Of a stretch of DNA of 64,000 nucleotides, positions 15,753 to 27,290 are shown piece by piece (position 1 is the first letter of the stretch; each line of letters starts with the position of its first letter). A program made the translations under genes and the position numbers. This DNA comes from DATIUV01 sp049322755 (GTDB lineage Bacteria; Pseudomonadota; Gammaproteobacteria; Burkholderiales; UBA6910). Location: contig JBMOQX010000038.1 in the NCBI GenBank assembly GCA_049322755.1, positions 18,093-82,092 on the forward strand, read 5' to 3'. The notes under the pieces are model-generated. The model was not told the DNA's origin and searched no databases. It saw nothing but the letters and a program-made list of their open reading frames with translations.

Positions 15753-16607
15753 ATGGCGAGACTCAAAGGCCTAGGACGCGGCCTGGACGCATTGCTGGGC
15801 GGGCCCGAGCCCGCGGCGGCCGAGGGCAACCTGCGCACGCTGGCGGTGACAGCGCTGCGCCCGGGACGCTATCAGCCGCGGACCCGGATGGATTCGGCCT
15901 CGCTTCAGGAGCTGGCCGAGTCGATCCGCGCCCAGGGCGTGATCCAGCCGATCCTGGTGCGGCCCATCGCCGAGGACGCCTACGAGATCATCGCCGGCGA
16001 GCGGCGCTGGCGCGCGGCGCAGCTTGCTGGTCTGGATCGCGTTCCCGTGCTGGTGCGGGAGGTCCCCGACAACGCCGCGCTGGCGCTGGCGCTGATCGAG
16101 AACATCCAGCGCGAAGACCTGAACCCGCTGGAGCAGGCGAACGGCATCCAGCGCCTGATCGACGAGTTCGGCATGACTCACCAGCAGGCTGCGGAGGCGG
16201 TGGGTTACTCCCGCAGCGGCGTGACCAACCTTCTACGGCTGCTCAATCTGGCCCATGCGGTGCAGGAACTGCTGGCGGAAGGCAAGCTCGACATGGGGCA
16301 CGCCCGCGCCCTGTTGGCGTTGGCGCCGGCGCAGCAGGTGCAGACCGCGAAGCTGATCGTCGCCCGCGGCCTGTCGGTTCGCGAAACCGAGCGGCTGGTG
16401 CAGAAATCCGAGGCATCGCCGCCAAAGAAGGCCAAGCGCGCCGATCGCGACATCCGCCGCCTTGAGGAAGAAGTATCCGAGCGCCTGGGGGCGACCGTGA
16501 ACATCAGGCCCGGGCCGCGCGGTCGCGGCCGGATCATCATTCACTATACCGACCTCGATCACCTCGACGCTCTCCTGGGCCTGCTGAAAGCGCCGCCGCG
16601 CAAATAG
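15753..16607 (+). CDS. parB: Chromosome-partitioning protein ParB (Spo0J)
   Basis: CTP-dependent DNA clamp that loads at parS and spreads. The 284-residue protein has the usual start LKGLGRGLDALL. The N-terminal CTPase part carries GERRWRA (82-88), followed by the central helix-turn-helix (THQQAAEAVGYSRSGVTNLLRLL, about 151-173) and a C-terminal dimerisation domain. It starts 2 bp after parA, so the two are co-translated. The nearest expected targets are the two parS sites upstream of mnmG. Confidence 0.96.
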   Translation: MARLKGLGRGLDALLGGPEPAAAEGNLRTLAVTALRPGRYQPRTRMDSASLQELAESIRAQGVIQPILVRPIAEDAYEIIAGERRWRAAQLAGLDRVPVLVREVPDNAALALALIENIQREDLNPLEQANGIQRLIDEFGMTHQQAAEAVGYSRSGVTNLLRLLNLAHAVQELLAEGKLDMGHARALLALAPAQQVQTAKLIVARGLSVRETERLVQKSEASPPKKAKRADRDIRRLEEEVSERLGATVNIRPGPRGRGRIIIHYTDLDHLDALLGLLKAPPRK

Positions 16608-16693
16608 TGCATTGCAGCAACCGCGCCATTCAGGTAACTCATTGAATCGAATGATCTGGCTGATCGGGCTGACAAAATCCGTGGTCGCGTCCG

Positions 16694-16723
16694 TTGACGG
16701 AATCGCAGCAATCTATCTAAAAT
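16694..16723 (+). promoter_or_regulatory. Candidate promoter of the atp operon
   Basis: TTGACG (16694-16699), an 18-bp spacer and TAAAAT (16718-16723), each five of six to consensus, in the gap between parB and atpI and about 60 bp before the atpI start. Confidence 0.55.
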
Positions 16724-16784
16724 TAAAGTCTTTTTGCGCGGCGCCAGGTGTGGGGAAGCACCCTTGCAAGCCGCTCATCGGACC

Positions 16785-17156
16785 GTGAACCGGATCGTCG
16801 TACGCGTTATGGCGATCCAGATCACGGTCACGGGCGCGGGGACTGTCCTGGCTGCGCTGGTCGTTGGAACGCTGGGTGCTGTTTCGGCAGCGGTCGGGGG
16901 CGCAATCGGGTTTCTTCCCACGGCGGTCTACGCAGGAATCCTGCGTCTCGCTTCGGCAGGCCCGCCCGAGCGGCAGCTGCAGGCCAGCTATGCGGCGGAA
17001 ACCGTCAAGGTCCTGTCGACGCTGTTGCTGTTCGCACTGACGTTTGCCGCCTTCAGGGGGATGAAGTTTTGGCCGTTGTTTCTGACCTACCTCGGGACCC
17101 TGGCCGCCTACTGGGTAGCGCTTTGGTTTGACCAACCGGTGAGGCAAGAAAAATGA
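16785..17156 (+). CDS. atpI: ATP synthase subunit I (AtpI)
   Basis: Small hydrophobic protein that heads proteobacterial atp operons and helps c-ring assembly. It has about four hydrophobic segments and GAIGFLPTAVYAGIL, similar to the conserved GxxxxLP stretch of the family, then a polar turn (ERQLQASYAAETVKVL). Two starts are possible: GTG 16785 (123 residues, used here, with a weak GGA before it) and ATG 16809 (115 residues). Its stop overlaps the atpB start as ATGA. It is weakly conserved, so the name rests mainly on context and hydrophobicity. Confidence 0.8.
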   Translation: MNRIVVRVMAIQITVTGAGTVLAALVVGTLGAVSAAVGGAIGFLPTAVYAGILRLASAGPPERQLQASYAAETVKVLSTLLLFALTFAAFRGMKFWPLFLTYLGTLAAYWVALWFDQPVRQEK

Positions 17157-17911
17157 GTTCCAACTCCGCTGCTCCGACCGCCTCCGAATACATCATCGGC
17201 CACCTTACCAACGCCCAGGTGGGCGGCGGGTTCTGGACCGTCCACGTCGACACGGTTTTCTTTTCCCTGGTGCTGGGCGTGGTGGTGTTCGGCGCGTTTT
17301 TCATGGCGGCGCGAAAAGCCACCTCCGGCGTGCCCGGCAAGTGGCAGAACTTCGTCGAGTTCCTGCTGGAGTTCGTGGACAGCCAGGTCAAGGTGATGTT
17401 CCACGGCAAGAGCGATCTGATCGCCCCGCTTGCGCTCACCATCTTCGTCTGGGTGTTCACCATGAACGCCATGGACCTGCTGCCCATCGACATTCTCGCC
17501 ACGTTCGGCCTGCACGCCAAGATCGTGCCCACCACCGATCCCAACACCACGTTCGCGATGTCGATCTCGGTGTTCCTGCTGATGTTCTTCTACAACTTCA
17601 AGATCAAGGGAGTCAGCGGCTTCATGCACGAGGTCGTCAGTGCGCCGTTCGGCAAGGCGCTGGCGCCGGTCAACGTCGTCTTCCGCATCATCGAGGACGT
17701 GTCCAAGCCGCTTTCGCTGGCGCTGCGACTCTTCGGCAACATGTACGCGGGCGAGATGGTGTTCATCCTGATCGCGCTGCTGCCGTTCTGGATCCAACCG
17801 CTGTTGAGCTGGCCCTGGGCCGTGTTCCACATCCTCATCATCACGCTTCAGGCCTACATCTTCATGATGCTGACCATCGTCTATCTCAGCATGGCCCACG
17901 AAACCCACTAA
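17153..17911 (+). CDS. atpB: F0F1 ATP synthase subunit a
   Basis: Stator membrane subunit forming the proton half-channels against the c-ring. The 252-residue protein carries the essential Arg helix in PLSLALRLFGNMYAGEMVF and a second channel-lining helix near the C-terminus (LQAYIFMMLTIVYL). The start overlaps the atpI stop (ATGA), showing tight coupling. Order and length match the proteobacterial atpB. Confidence 0.97.
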   Translation: MSSNSAAPTASEYIIGHLTNAQVGGGFWTVHVDTVFFSLVLGVVVFGAFFMAARKATSGVPGKWQNFVEFLLEFVDSQVKVMFHGKSDLIAPLALTIFVWVFTMNAMDLLPIDILATFGLHAKIVPTTDPNTTFAMSISVFLLMFFYNFKIKGVSGFMHEVVSAPFGKALAPVNVVFRIIEDVSKPLSLALRLFGNMYAGEMVFILIALLPFWIQPLLSWPWAVFHILIITLQAYIFMMLTIVYLSMAHETH

Positions 17912-17948
17912 CGTCTTTGGCTCAACTCACGTTCCTGCAGGAGAAAAA

Positions 17949-18242
17949 ATGGAAACAGTAACTGTTCTTGGACAAGTGCACGGCCTCGCGATGATCGGCG
18001 TCGCCCTGATGCTGGGACTCGGCGCGCTCGGCGCCGCGGTCGGTGTGGGACTGCTCGGCGGCCGTTTCCTGGAAGGCCTCGCGCGCCAGCCCGAACTGAT
18101 GCCGATGCTGACCGGCCGCTTCTTCCTGGTCGCCGGCCTGGTCGACGCGGTGCCGATGATCTCCGCCGCCATGGGCCTGTATGTGCTGTTCGCCGATCCG
18201 TTCGGCTTTCTCGCGATGGTGCAGAAGGCAGCCGGCGGCTGA
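17949..18242 (+). CDS. atpE: F0F1 ATP synthase subunit c
   Basis: Ring-forming proteolipid of 97 residues with two membrane helices joined by the polar loop GLARQPEL. The ion-binding carboxylate is Asp66 in VAGLVDAVPMI. I see no sodium-binding signature, so proton coupling is the simplest reading. A GGAGA ribosome site lies before the ATG. It sits 37 bp after atpB. Confidence 0.96.
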   Translation: METVTVLGQVHGLAMIGVALMLGLGALGAAVGVGLLGGRFLEGLARQPELMPMLTGRFFLVAGLVDAVPMISAAMGLYVLFADPFGFLAMVQKAAGG

Positions 18243-18278
18243 GCGCTGCTTTCCCGCCACTAGAGAAGGAGCGGCCCC

Positions 18279-18749
18279 GTGAACATCAACGCAACGATCA
18301 TCGGGCAGACCATCACCTTCGTGCTGCTGGTGTGGTTCACGATGAGATTCGTGTGGCCCCCGCTGATGAGGGCGATGGACGAGCGCACCAAGCGCATCGC
18401 CGACGGCCTTGCGGCCGCCGAGCGCGGAAAGCACGAGCTTGAACTCGCCGGCAGGCGGTCCACCGAGGTGCTGCGCGACGCCAAGCAGCAGGCGGCAGAA
18501 ATCGTCGCCAACGCCGAGCGCCTGGCCGCGCAGCTGGTGGAAGAGGCGAAATCCGCCGCCAAGAGCGAAGGCGAGCGGCTGCTCTCCGGCGCCAAGTCGC
18601 AGATCGAGCAGGAAGTGTTCCGCGCCAAGGAGTCGCTGCGCCAGCAGGTGGCCGCGCTGGCGGTCGCCGGTGCGGAGAAGATTCTGCGCCGCGAGGTGGA
18701 CCCGAAGGCCCACGCCGACATCCTGGCGCAGATCGAGAAGGATCTCTGA
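18279..18749 (+). CDS. atpF: F0F1 ATP synthase subunit b
   Basis: Peripheral stalk subunit of 156 residues: an N-terminal membrane helix (TIIGQTITFVLLVWFTM) followed by a long charged coiled coil. The start is GTG at 18279, preceded by a strong AGAAGGAG about 8 bp upstream. MNINATIIGQ is the normal N-terminus of the family, which supports the GTG. Confidence 0.95.
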   Translation: MNINATIIGQTITFVLLVWFTMRFVWPPLMRAMDERTKRIADGLAAAERGKHELELAGRRSTEVLRDAKQQAAEIVANAERLAAQLVEEAKSAAKSEGERLLSGAKSQIEQEVFRAKESLRQQVAALAVAGAEKILRREVDPKAHADILAQIEKDL

Positions 18750-18756
18750 TCCAGCC

Positions 18757-19293
18757 ATGGCTGAGCTGACAACCATCGCCCGGCCCTACGCGGAAGCGGT
18801 CTTCAAGCTGGCCCGCGACGCCGGGGCCCTGCCGGCCTGGTCCGAGATGCTGCAGCTGGCGGCGGCCGTGGCGGGGGAGCCCAAGCTGCAGGAGCTGGCC
18901 GGAAACCCCCTGGTTACGCGCAAGCAGCTGGCCGACGTCTTCCTCGGCATCTGCGGGGAGCGCCTGAACGGCGAGGCGCGCAATTTCATCCAGGTGCTGG
19001 TGGAGAACGACCGCCTGGTGCTGCTGCCCCAGATCCGCGAGATGTACGAGGACCTGCGCCGGCGGCACGAGGGCGTGCTGGAAGTGGCGATCGAATCCGC
19101 ATTTCCGCTCGACGATGCGCAGCGGGCGGAGCTGGTGCGCCGGCTCCAGGCGAAGTATGGCCGCACGGTCAGCGCGTCGGTGACGGTGTCGCCCGAGCTG
19201 ATCGGCGGGGTACGCATTCACGTAGGCGACGAGGTGCTGGACGCTTCGGTACGCGCGCGGCTGGACGCCATGCAGGCGTCCCTGCTGCGGTAA
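18757..19293 (+). CDS. atpH: F0F1 ATP synthase subunit delta
   Basis: Connects the peripheral stalk to the top of F1. The 178-residue protein has the helical N-terminal domain (TIARPYAEAVFKLA) and the C-terminal GGVRIHVGDEVLDASVRARLD motif segment of the OSCP/delta family. It begins 7 bp after atpF. The frame stays open upstream inside atpF, but the conserved N-terminus fixes the ATG at 18757. Confidence 0.95.
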   Translation: MAELTTIARPYAEAVFKLARDAGALPAWSEMLQLAAAVAGEPKLQELAGNPLVTRKQLADVFLGICGERLNGEARNFIQVLVENDRLVLLPQIREMYEDLRRRHEGVLEVAIESAFPLDDAQRAELVRRLQAKYGRTVSASVTVSPELIGGVRIHVGDEVLDASVRARLDAMQASLLR

Positions 19294-19380
19294 GCGCAGC
19301 CGTCGGCGCGGGCGCAGTCGGGCCCGGCAGGTTTACGGCCGCTCCGGCGAGCGGGGCGGCCAAATTATCGAGGAGTGATC

Positions 19381-20922
<1,542 letters not shown>

Positions 20923-20934
20923 GGGCCCGCCGCC

Positions 20935-21825
20935 ATGGCCGGAAGCCGCGAGATCCGCAACAAGATCAAGAGCATCAAGAACACGCAGAAGATCACCAAG
21001 GCAATGGAAATGGTGGCTGCGTCGAAGATGCGCAAGGCGCAGGAGCGTACGCGCGCGTCGCGGCCATACGCGCTGCGCATGATGGACATCGTTACCCACC
21101 TGGCGCGGGCCAACACCGAGTACAAGCATCCGTTCACCGTGAAGCGCGCGACGGTAAAGCGCGTCGGCGTCATCGTCATCACGACGGACAAGGGCCTGTG
21201 CGGAGGGCTCAACACCAACGTGTTGCGCATGGTGGTGACCCAGATCCGCGAGTGGCAGAATGCCGGCGTCGAGGCGGATTTCTGCGCCATCGGCAACAAG
21301 GGCTTCGGTTTTCTCCAGCGCATGGGCGCCAACATCGTGTCCCACGTGATCGGCCTCGGCGACACCCCGCATCTGGAGCGGCTGATCGGGTCGATCAAGG
21401 TGATGCTGGACGCGTACGAGCAGGGCCGGATCGACGAGCTCCACGTGTTCTACAACCGCTTCGTCAACACCATGAAGCAGGATCCATGGCACGCGCACGC
21501 CCTGCCGCTGCAGGAGTATTACTTCGACGAAAGGGGCGAGAAGGTGGAAAGCAGCGCGCCCCAGGGGCTGTGGGATTACCTGTACGAGCCCGACGCCAAG
21601 AGCATGCTGGATGCGGTGCTGACGCGCTACATCGAGGCTACGGTGTACCAGATGGTGGCCGAAAACATGGCGTGCGAGCAGAGCGCGCGCATGGTGGCGA
21701 TGAAGGCGGCCTCCGACAACGCCGGCAACCTGATCGACGAGTTGACGCTGATTTACAACAAGACGCGGCAGGCGGCGATCACCAAGGAGCTGTCCGAGAT
21801 CGTCGGCGGCGCGGCGGCGGTTTGA
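20935..21825 (+). CDS. atpG: F0F1 ATP synthase subunit gamma
   Basis: Central rotor shaft of F1, 296 residues. It has the N-terminal helix GSREIRNKIKSIKNTQKIT, the TTDKGLCGGLN segment and the C-terminal helix with the RMVAMKAASDNAGNLI signature. It follows atpA by 12 bp. Confidence 0.97.
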   Translation: MAGSREIRNKIKSIKNTQKITKAMEMVAASKMRKAQERTRASRPYALRMMDIVTHLARANTEYKHPFTVKRATVKRVGVIVITTDKGLCGGLNTNVLRMVVTQIREWQNAGVEADFCAIGNKGFGFLQRMGANIVSHVIGLGDTPHLERLIGSIKVMLDAYEQGRIDELHVFYNRFVNTMKQDPWHAHALPLQEYYFDERGEKVESSAPQGLWDYLYEPDAKSMLDAVLTRYIEATVYQMVAENMACEQSARMVAMKAASDNAGNLIDELTLIYNKTRQAAITKELSEIVGGAAAV

Positions 21826-21856
21826 AATTCTCAGGACTTACATTCAGGAAACGATC

Positions 21857-23236
<1,380 letters not shown>

Positions 23237-23245
23237 GGAACCGAC

Positions 23246-23665
23246 ATGCCGACCACGATGCACGTGGAAGTGGTGAGCGCGGAGGAGTCCATCTACTCGG
23301 GACCCGCCGAGTTCCTGGTGGCCCCGGGCGTCGAGGGGGAGCTGGGCATTTACGCCCGTCACACGCCGCTGCTCACCCGCATCAAGCCCGGCGCGCTGCG
23401 CATCAAGGTGCCGCTCAAGAGCGAAGAGGAGGTCGTCTACGTCTCGGGCGGCATCCTGGAAGTCCAGCCGGCTCAGGTGACCGTGCTGGCGGACACCGCC
23501 GTACGCGCCCATGATCTGGACGAAGCCAAGGCGCTGGAGGCCAAGAAGGCGGCGGAAGAGGCGGTCAAGAACAAGACCTCCAAGCTGGAGATCGCGCGGG
23601 CCCAGGCCGAGCTGGCGGAAGCCGCGGCGCAGCTGGCCGCCATCCGGAAGCTGCGCAAGAAGTGA
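23246..23665 (+). CDS. atpC: F0F1 ATP synthase subunit epsilon
   Basis: Rotor subunit that couples and inhibits F1, 139 residues. The N-terminal beta sandwich (MHVEVVSAEESIYSG, GELGIYARHTPLLTRIKPG) is followed by a two-helix C-terminal domain rich in Ala, Lys and Glu. It is the last gene of the operon and is followed by a strong intrinsic terminator. Confidence 0.96.
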   Translation: MPTTMHVEVVSAEESIYSGPAEFLVAPGVEGELGIYARHTPLLTRIKPGALRIKVPLKSEEEVVYVSGGILEVQPAQVTVLADTAVRAHDLDEAKALEAKKAAEEAVKNKTSKLEIARAQAELAEAAAQLAAIRKLRKK

Positions 23666-23683
23666 TTGCGCCTCGGGTCCCGG

Positions 23684-23711
23684 AAAGGCAGCCGGAGCGG
23701 CTGCCTTTTTT
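23684..23711 (+). terminator. Intrinsic terminator of the atp operon
   Basis: A 10-bp perfect stem (AAAGGCAGCC pairing with GGCTGCCTTT) with a 5-nt loop runs into six T residues, 19 bp after the atpC stop. Confidence 0.9.
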
Positions 23712-23741
23712 GTTTATACTCGTTACATAAGCACACGCGCC

Positions 23742-25112
23742 ATGGCATCGCTCCACGTCGTCATCCTCGCCGCCGGCAAGGGCACCCGCATGTGCTCCGA
23801 GCGGGCGAAAGTGCTGCATCCGCTGGCGGGCCGGCCGCTGGCCCAGCACGTCATCGACACCGCCCGCCGCCTCAAGCCCGACGGCATCGTGCTAGTTTAC
23901 GGGCATGGCGGGGATGAAGTGCCGTCGGCCCTTGGCGCGACAGGACTCATCTTCGTGAAGCAGGAGCCCCAGCTGGGCACCGGCCACGCCGTGCAGCAGG
24001 CGCTGCCCAAACTGCCCAGGGGCGGCGTTACGCTGGTGCTCTACGGCGACGTGCCGCTGGTGAGCCCGGCGACGCTGCGCCGTCTCGCCGGCCGCGGCGC
24101 CGAGGGCCGTCTGACGCTGCTCACCGCCGAGTTGCCCGATCCGGCCGGCTACGGCCGTATCGTGCGCGACGCGTCCGGCGGCGTCGCGCGCATCGTCGAG
24201 CACAAGGACGCTGACGCCCGGACGCGCGCGATCCGCGAGATCAGCACCGGCATCCTGTGCGCGCCCACCGGGCGGTTGCGGGGCTGGCTCGCACGGATCA
24301 AGAACGACAACGCGCAGCGCGAGTATTACCTGACCGACATCGTCGCGCTGGCCGTGGCGGACCGCTTCCCGGTGCGCGCAGTGCGGGTCGACGATCCCAC
24401 CGAGGTGCTGGGCGTCAACAGCAAGGCGCAGCTCGCTGACCTGGAGCGGCGCCTGCAGCGCGGCATCGCCGAGCGGCTGCTGGCGGACGGCGTCACGCTG
24501 GCCGATCCGGAGCGCCTCGACGTGCGCGGCCAGCTTACCTGCGGCCGCGACGTCGTCATCGATGTCGGCTGCGTGTTCGAAGGCGAGGTGCAGCTCGCCG
24601 ACGGCGTGCATGTCGGCCCCTACTGCGTGGTGCGCGACTGCCGCGTCGGCGCCGGAACCGCGATCGCCGCCTACTCGCTGCTGGACTCGGCGGATGTCGG
24701 CCGGGACTGCCGCATCGGCCCCTACGCGCGGCTGCGTCCCGGTGCCCGGCTGGCGGCGGACGTCCACGTGGGCAACTTCGTCGAAGTGAAGAACAGCCGC
24801 ATCGGCCGCGGCAGCAAGGCCAACCACCTGTCCTACGTCGGCGACACCGACGTGGGGCGCGACGTCAACATCGGCGCGGGCACCATCACCTGCAACTACG
24901 ACGGCGTGAACAAGCACCGCACCGTGATCGCCGACGGCGCCTTCATCGGCTCCGACACCCAGCTGGTGGCGCCGGTTAAAGTCGGGAGGAACGCCACGCT
25001 GGGCGCAGGCACCACGCTCACGCGCGATGCGCCGGCGGGCAAGCTCACGCTCTCGCGCGCGACCCAAGTCACCGTCGACAGCTGGCAACGGCCGGTCAAA
25101 AAGGAAAAGTAG
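23742..25112 (+). CDS. glmU: Bifunctional GlcNAc-1-P uridyltransferase / GlcN-1-P acetyltransferase
   Basis: Makes UDP-GlcNAc for peptidoglycan and LPS by acetylating glucosamine-1-P and then adding UMP. The 456-residue protein has the N-terminal pyrophosphorylase motif LAAGKGTRM (about 9-17). The C-terminal half is a left-handed beta helix with hexapeptide repeats and contains KNSRIGRGSKANHLSYVGD and the NIGAGTITCNYDG segment. The ATG at 23742 fits the conserved start; the frame extends upstream into atpC but without conservation. It is followed 15 bp later by glmS of the same pathway. Confidence 0.97.
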   Translation: MASLHVVILAAGKGTRMCSERAKVLHPLAGRPLAQHVIDTARRLKPDGIVLVYGHGGDEVPSALGATGLIFVKQEPQLGTGHAVQQALPKLPRGGVTLVLYGDVPLVSPATLRRLAGRGAEGRLTLLTAELPDPAGYGRIVRDASGGVARIVEHKDADARTRAIREISTGILCAPTGRLRGWLARIKNDNAQREYYLTDIVALAVADRFPVRAVRVDDPTEVLGVNSKAQLADLERRLQRGIAERLLADGVTLADPERLDVRGQLTCGRDVVIDVGCVFEGEVQLADGVHVGPYCVVRDCRVGAGTAIAAYSLLDSADVGRDCRIGPYARLRPGARLAADVHVGNFVEVKNSRIGRGSKANHLSYVGDTDVGRDVNIGAGTITCNYDGVNKHRTVIADGAFIGSDTQLVAPVKVGRNATLGAGTTLTRDAPAGKLTLSRATQVTVDSWQRPVKKEK

Positions 25113-25127
25113 GGAGCAACGAACAGC

Positions 25128-26954
25128 ATGTGCGGAATCGTCGGGGCAATCGCCCAGCGCAATGTAGTACCGATCCTGGTGGAGGGACTCCAGCGCCTCG
25201 AGTACCGCGGGTACGATTCGGCCGGCTTGGCCGTGCGGCAGGCTGCGGGGGGCCTGCACCGGATCAGGGCGGTCGGTAAGGTTTCCATGCTCCGGCAACT
25301 GCTGGACCAAGAGCCCATCGAGGGCGATCTGGGTATCGCGCACACGCGCTGGGCCACCCACGGCATGCCGGCAGAGCGGAATGCCCATCCGCACATGAGC
25401 GGCGAGACCGTGGCGGTGGTGCACAACGGCATTATTGAGAACCACTCGGAGTTGCGGGACGAGCTAAAGGCCTGCGGTTTCTTGTTCACCTCGGACACGG
25501 ACACCGAGGTAATCGCACATTTGCTTGCTCTGATTCTGAAGACCGAGCCAAACCTTTTGCGGGCGGTTCAGCAGGCGGTAAAGCGCTTGGTGGGGGCCTA
25601 CGCGCTGGCGGTTGCAAGCCCCAACGATCCGGACCGGCTGGTCGTGGCACGCGCCGGAAGCCCGCTGGTTATCGGCCTAGGCTTGGGCGAGAACTTTATC
25701 GCCTCAGACGTATTTGCGCTGCTTCCGGTTACCCAGCGTTTCGTGTTCCTTGAAGAGGGGGATGTGGCCGAAATCGGCCGTGATGTCGTCCGGGTTTTCG
25801 ATGCGCAGGGGCTTCTCGCGGAACGCGCCGAGCGGCTGTCGCAGCTCTCGGCGTCAACGGTCGACAAGGGCCCATACCGACACTACATGCTCAAGGAGAT
25901 CTTCGAGCAGCCCGCCGTAATTGCTGAGACACTGGAGGGGCGCATCCATAAGGGTCGCCTTCTCGAGGAGAGCTTTGGGCACGAGGCGACGGCGCTGCTG
26001 GACCGCGCCAAAAGCGTGCAAATTGTCGCATGTGGCACCAGCTATCACGCCGGCATGGTGGCGCGCTACTGGCTGGAAGAAGTTGGGGTTCCCTGTGCGG
26101 TGGAAGTGGCGAGTGAGTACCGATATCGCAAGGTGATGGTAGCCCCGGACACGCTGTTCCTGTCCATCTCCCAGTCCGGGGAGACGGCCGACACGCTGGC
26201 GGCGCTGCGCGGATCCCGCAAGATGGGTTACATCGGCTCCATGACCATCTGCAACGTGCCGGAAAGCTCCCTGGTGCGGGAATCCGACGTAGCGCTCATG
26301 ACGCGCGCCGGCCCGGAAATCGGCGTGGCCTCCACCAAGGCCTTCACAACCCAGTTGACCGCACTGCGTCTGCTAACCCTTGCACTCGCCCGCCGTCGTG
26401 GCGGTAGCCGGGAGCGGGAGACCGAGTTGGTGAACGAACTCCATGCGCTCCCGCGCCAAGTGGAGGTCGTGCTGCAGCTTTCTGAGGCGATCGAGGCCAT
26501 GGCCGCGAGCTTCGCAGACAAGATTCACGCCTTGTTCCTGGGCCGAGGGGCGTTTTTCCCGATCGCCTTGGAAGGGGCGCTGAAGATGAAGGAGATTTCT
26601 TACATCCACGCGGAGGCTTACCCGGCTGGCGAGCTCAAGCACGGGCCGCTGGCGCTGGTGGATGCAGCCATGCCGGTGGTTTGCGCGCTGCCCAATGATC
26701 CGCTGTTGGACAAGGTGCTGTCCAACCTTCAAGAGGTGCGCGCTCGCGGTGGCGAGCTGTTCCTGTTTTCGGACCATGCTGTAAAGATCGAGCTGGACAA
26801 GTTCCAGAACCTCACCCTTTCTGACATCTGCCCGAGTACCGCGCCCATTACTTATAGCGTACCGCTGCAATTACTTGCCTATCACGTGGCTGTGCTGCGC
26901 GGCACCGACGTAGATCAGCCGAGAAATCTCGCGAAATCAGTTACCGTCGAATAA
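25128..26954 (+). CDS. glmS: Glutamine-fructose-6-phosphate aminotransferase (isomerizing)
   Basis: First step of hexosamine synthesis: fructose-6-P plus glutamine gives glucosamine-6-P plus glutamate. The 608-residue protein has Cys2 as glutaminase nucleophile (MCGIVGAIA). Two SIS sugar-isomerase domains follow, with CGTSYHAG and SQSGETADT, and the C-terminus is PRNLAKSVTVE. Third codon positions look less GC-rich than in glmU or the atp genes, for example many TTT, GTA and CTT codons in the middle third. I see no glmS ribozyme-like element; the gap to glmU is only 15 bp. Confidence 0.97.
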   Translation: MCGIVGAIAQRNVVPILVEGLQRLEYRGYDSAGLAVRQAAGGLHRIRAVGKVSMLRQLLDQEPIEGDLGIAHTRWATHGMPAERNAHPHMSGETVAVVHNGIIENHSELRDELKACGFLFTSDTDTEVIAHLLALILKTEPNLLRAVQQAVKRLVGAYALAVASPNDPDRLVVARAGSPLVIGLGLGENFIASDVFALLPVTQRFVFLEEGDVAEIGRDVVRVFDAQGLLAERAERLSQLSASTVDKGPYRHYMLKEIFEQPAVIAETLEGRIHKGRLLEESFGHEATALLDRAKSVQIVACGTSYHAGMVARYWLEEVGVPCAVEVASEYRYRKVMVAPDTLFLSISQSGETADTLAALRGSRKMGYIGSMTICNVPESSLVRESDVALMTRAGPEIGVASTKAFTTQLTALRLLTLALARRRGGSRERETELVNELHALPRQVEVVLQLSEAIEAMAASFADKIHALFLGRGAFFPIALEGALKMKEISYIHAEAYPAGELKHGPLALVDAAMPVVCALPNDPLLDKVLSNLQEVRARGGELFLFSDHAVKIELDKFQNLTLSDICPSTAPITYSVPLQLLAYHVAVLRGTDVDQPRNLAKSVTVE

Positions 26955-27134
26955 GGCGGGGGCTTCACGTGATGTCGACCGCCTGGCTTGCCGATGGCCG
27001 GTCAACCGCCCGCGGTTTGGGTCTGACACGTTCTCGTGCCACCGGTATCGTTTGCGCCGCCGTTTGTCGCGATCAGGTGACACCAGATTTATTCTCTCGG
27101 TTCATGACGTTGCCTGTGACAGCGGGGTGTGGGC

Positions 27135-27150
27135 GTCGCTCTTGAGCGAC
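27135..27150. promoter_or_regulatory. Dyad upstream of the sigma-54 promoter (possible activator site)
   Basis: GTCGCTC-TT-GAGCGAC is a perfect 7-bp inverted repeat centred about 65 bp before the -24 element. Activators of sigma-54 bind upstream dyads, often at 80-150 bp from the start site, so this is a plausible but unproven enhancer. Confidence 0.3.
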
Positions 27151-27206
27151 AACGTGGTTCGCCGCTTCCACGTCAGGTGTCTAATTAGATGCAGGTTTTT
27201 CTCGGC

Positions 27207-27222
27207 TGGCACGCGCATTGCA
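27207..27222 (+). promoter_or_regulatory. Sigma-54 (RpoN) -24/-12 promoter of the bactofilin gene
   Basis: TGGCAC-N5-TTGCA is an exact match to the -24/-12 consensus, including the invariant GG and GC dinucleotides at correct spacing. The predicted start site is near 27233, leaving a leader of about 58 nt before the ATG at 27291. Confidence 0.75.
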
Positions 27223-27290
27223 CGAGGGTTTCCTGTTCACCCTTCCGCCCGACGAGGGGAAACCCGCTCATCCCAACGAAAGGAGACTTC

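Larger units (their letters stand above)
26955..27290 (+). other. 336-bp intergenic region between glmS and the bactofilin gene
   Basis: No credible gene. The clear content is a sigma-54 promoter at 27207-27222 and a dyad at 27135-27150 about 60 bp upstream of it. A partial parS-like word (CTTCACGTGATG, 26963-26974) was judged too degenerate. No obvious terminator follows glmS. Confidence 0.6.

Noticed and set aside
25113..25127. Possible glmS ribozyme or leader before glmS
   Set aside because: The gap to glmU is only 15 bp and holds just a ribosome site, far too short for the ribozyme known upstream of glmS in Firmicutes.
26963..26974. parS-like word CTTCACGTGATG downstream of glmS
   Set aside because: Only the central TTCACGTGA is kept and the outer symmetric bases are lost; ParB specificity normally needs them.
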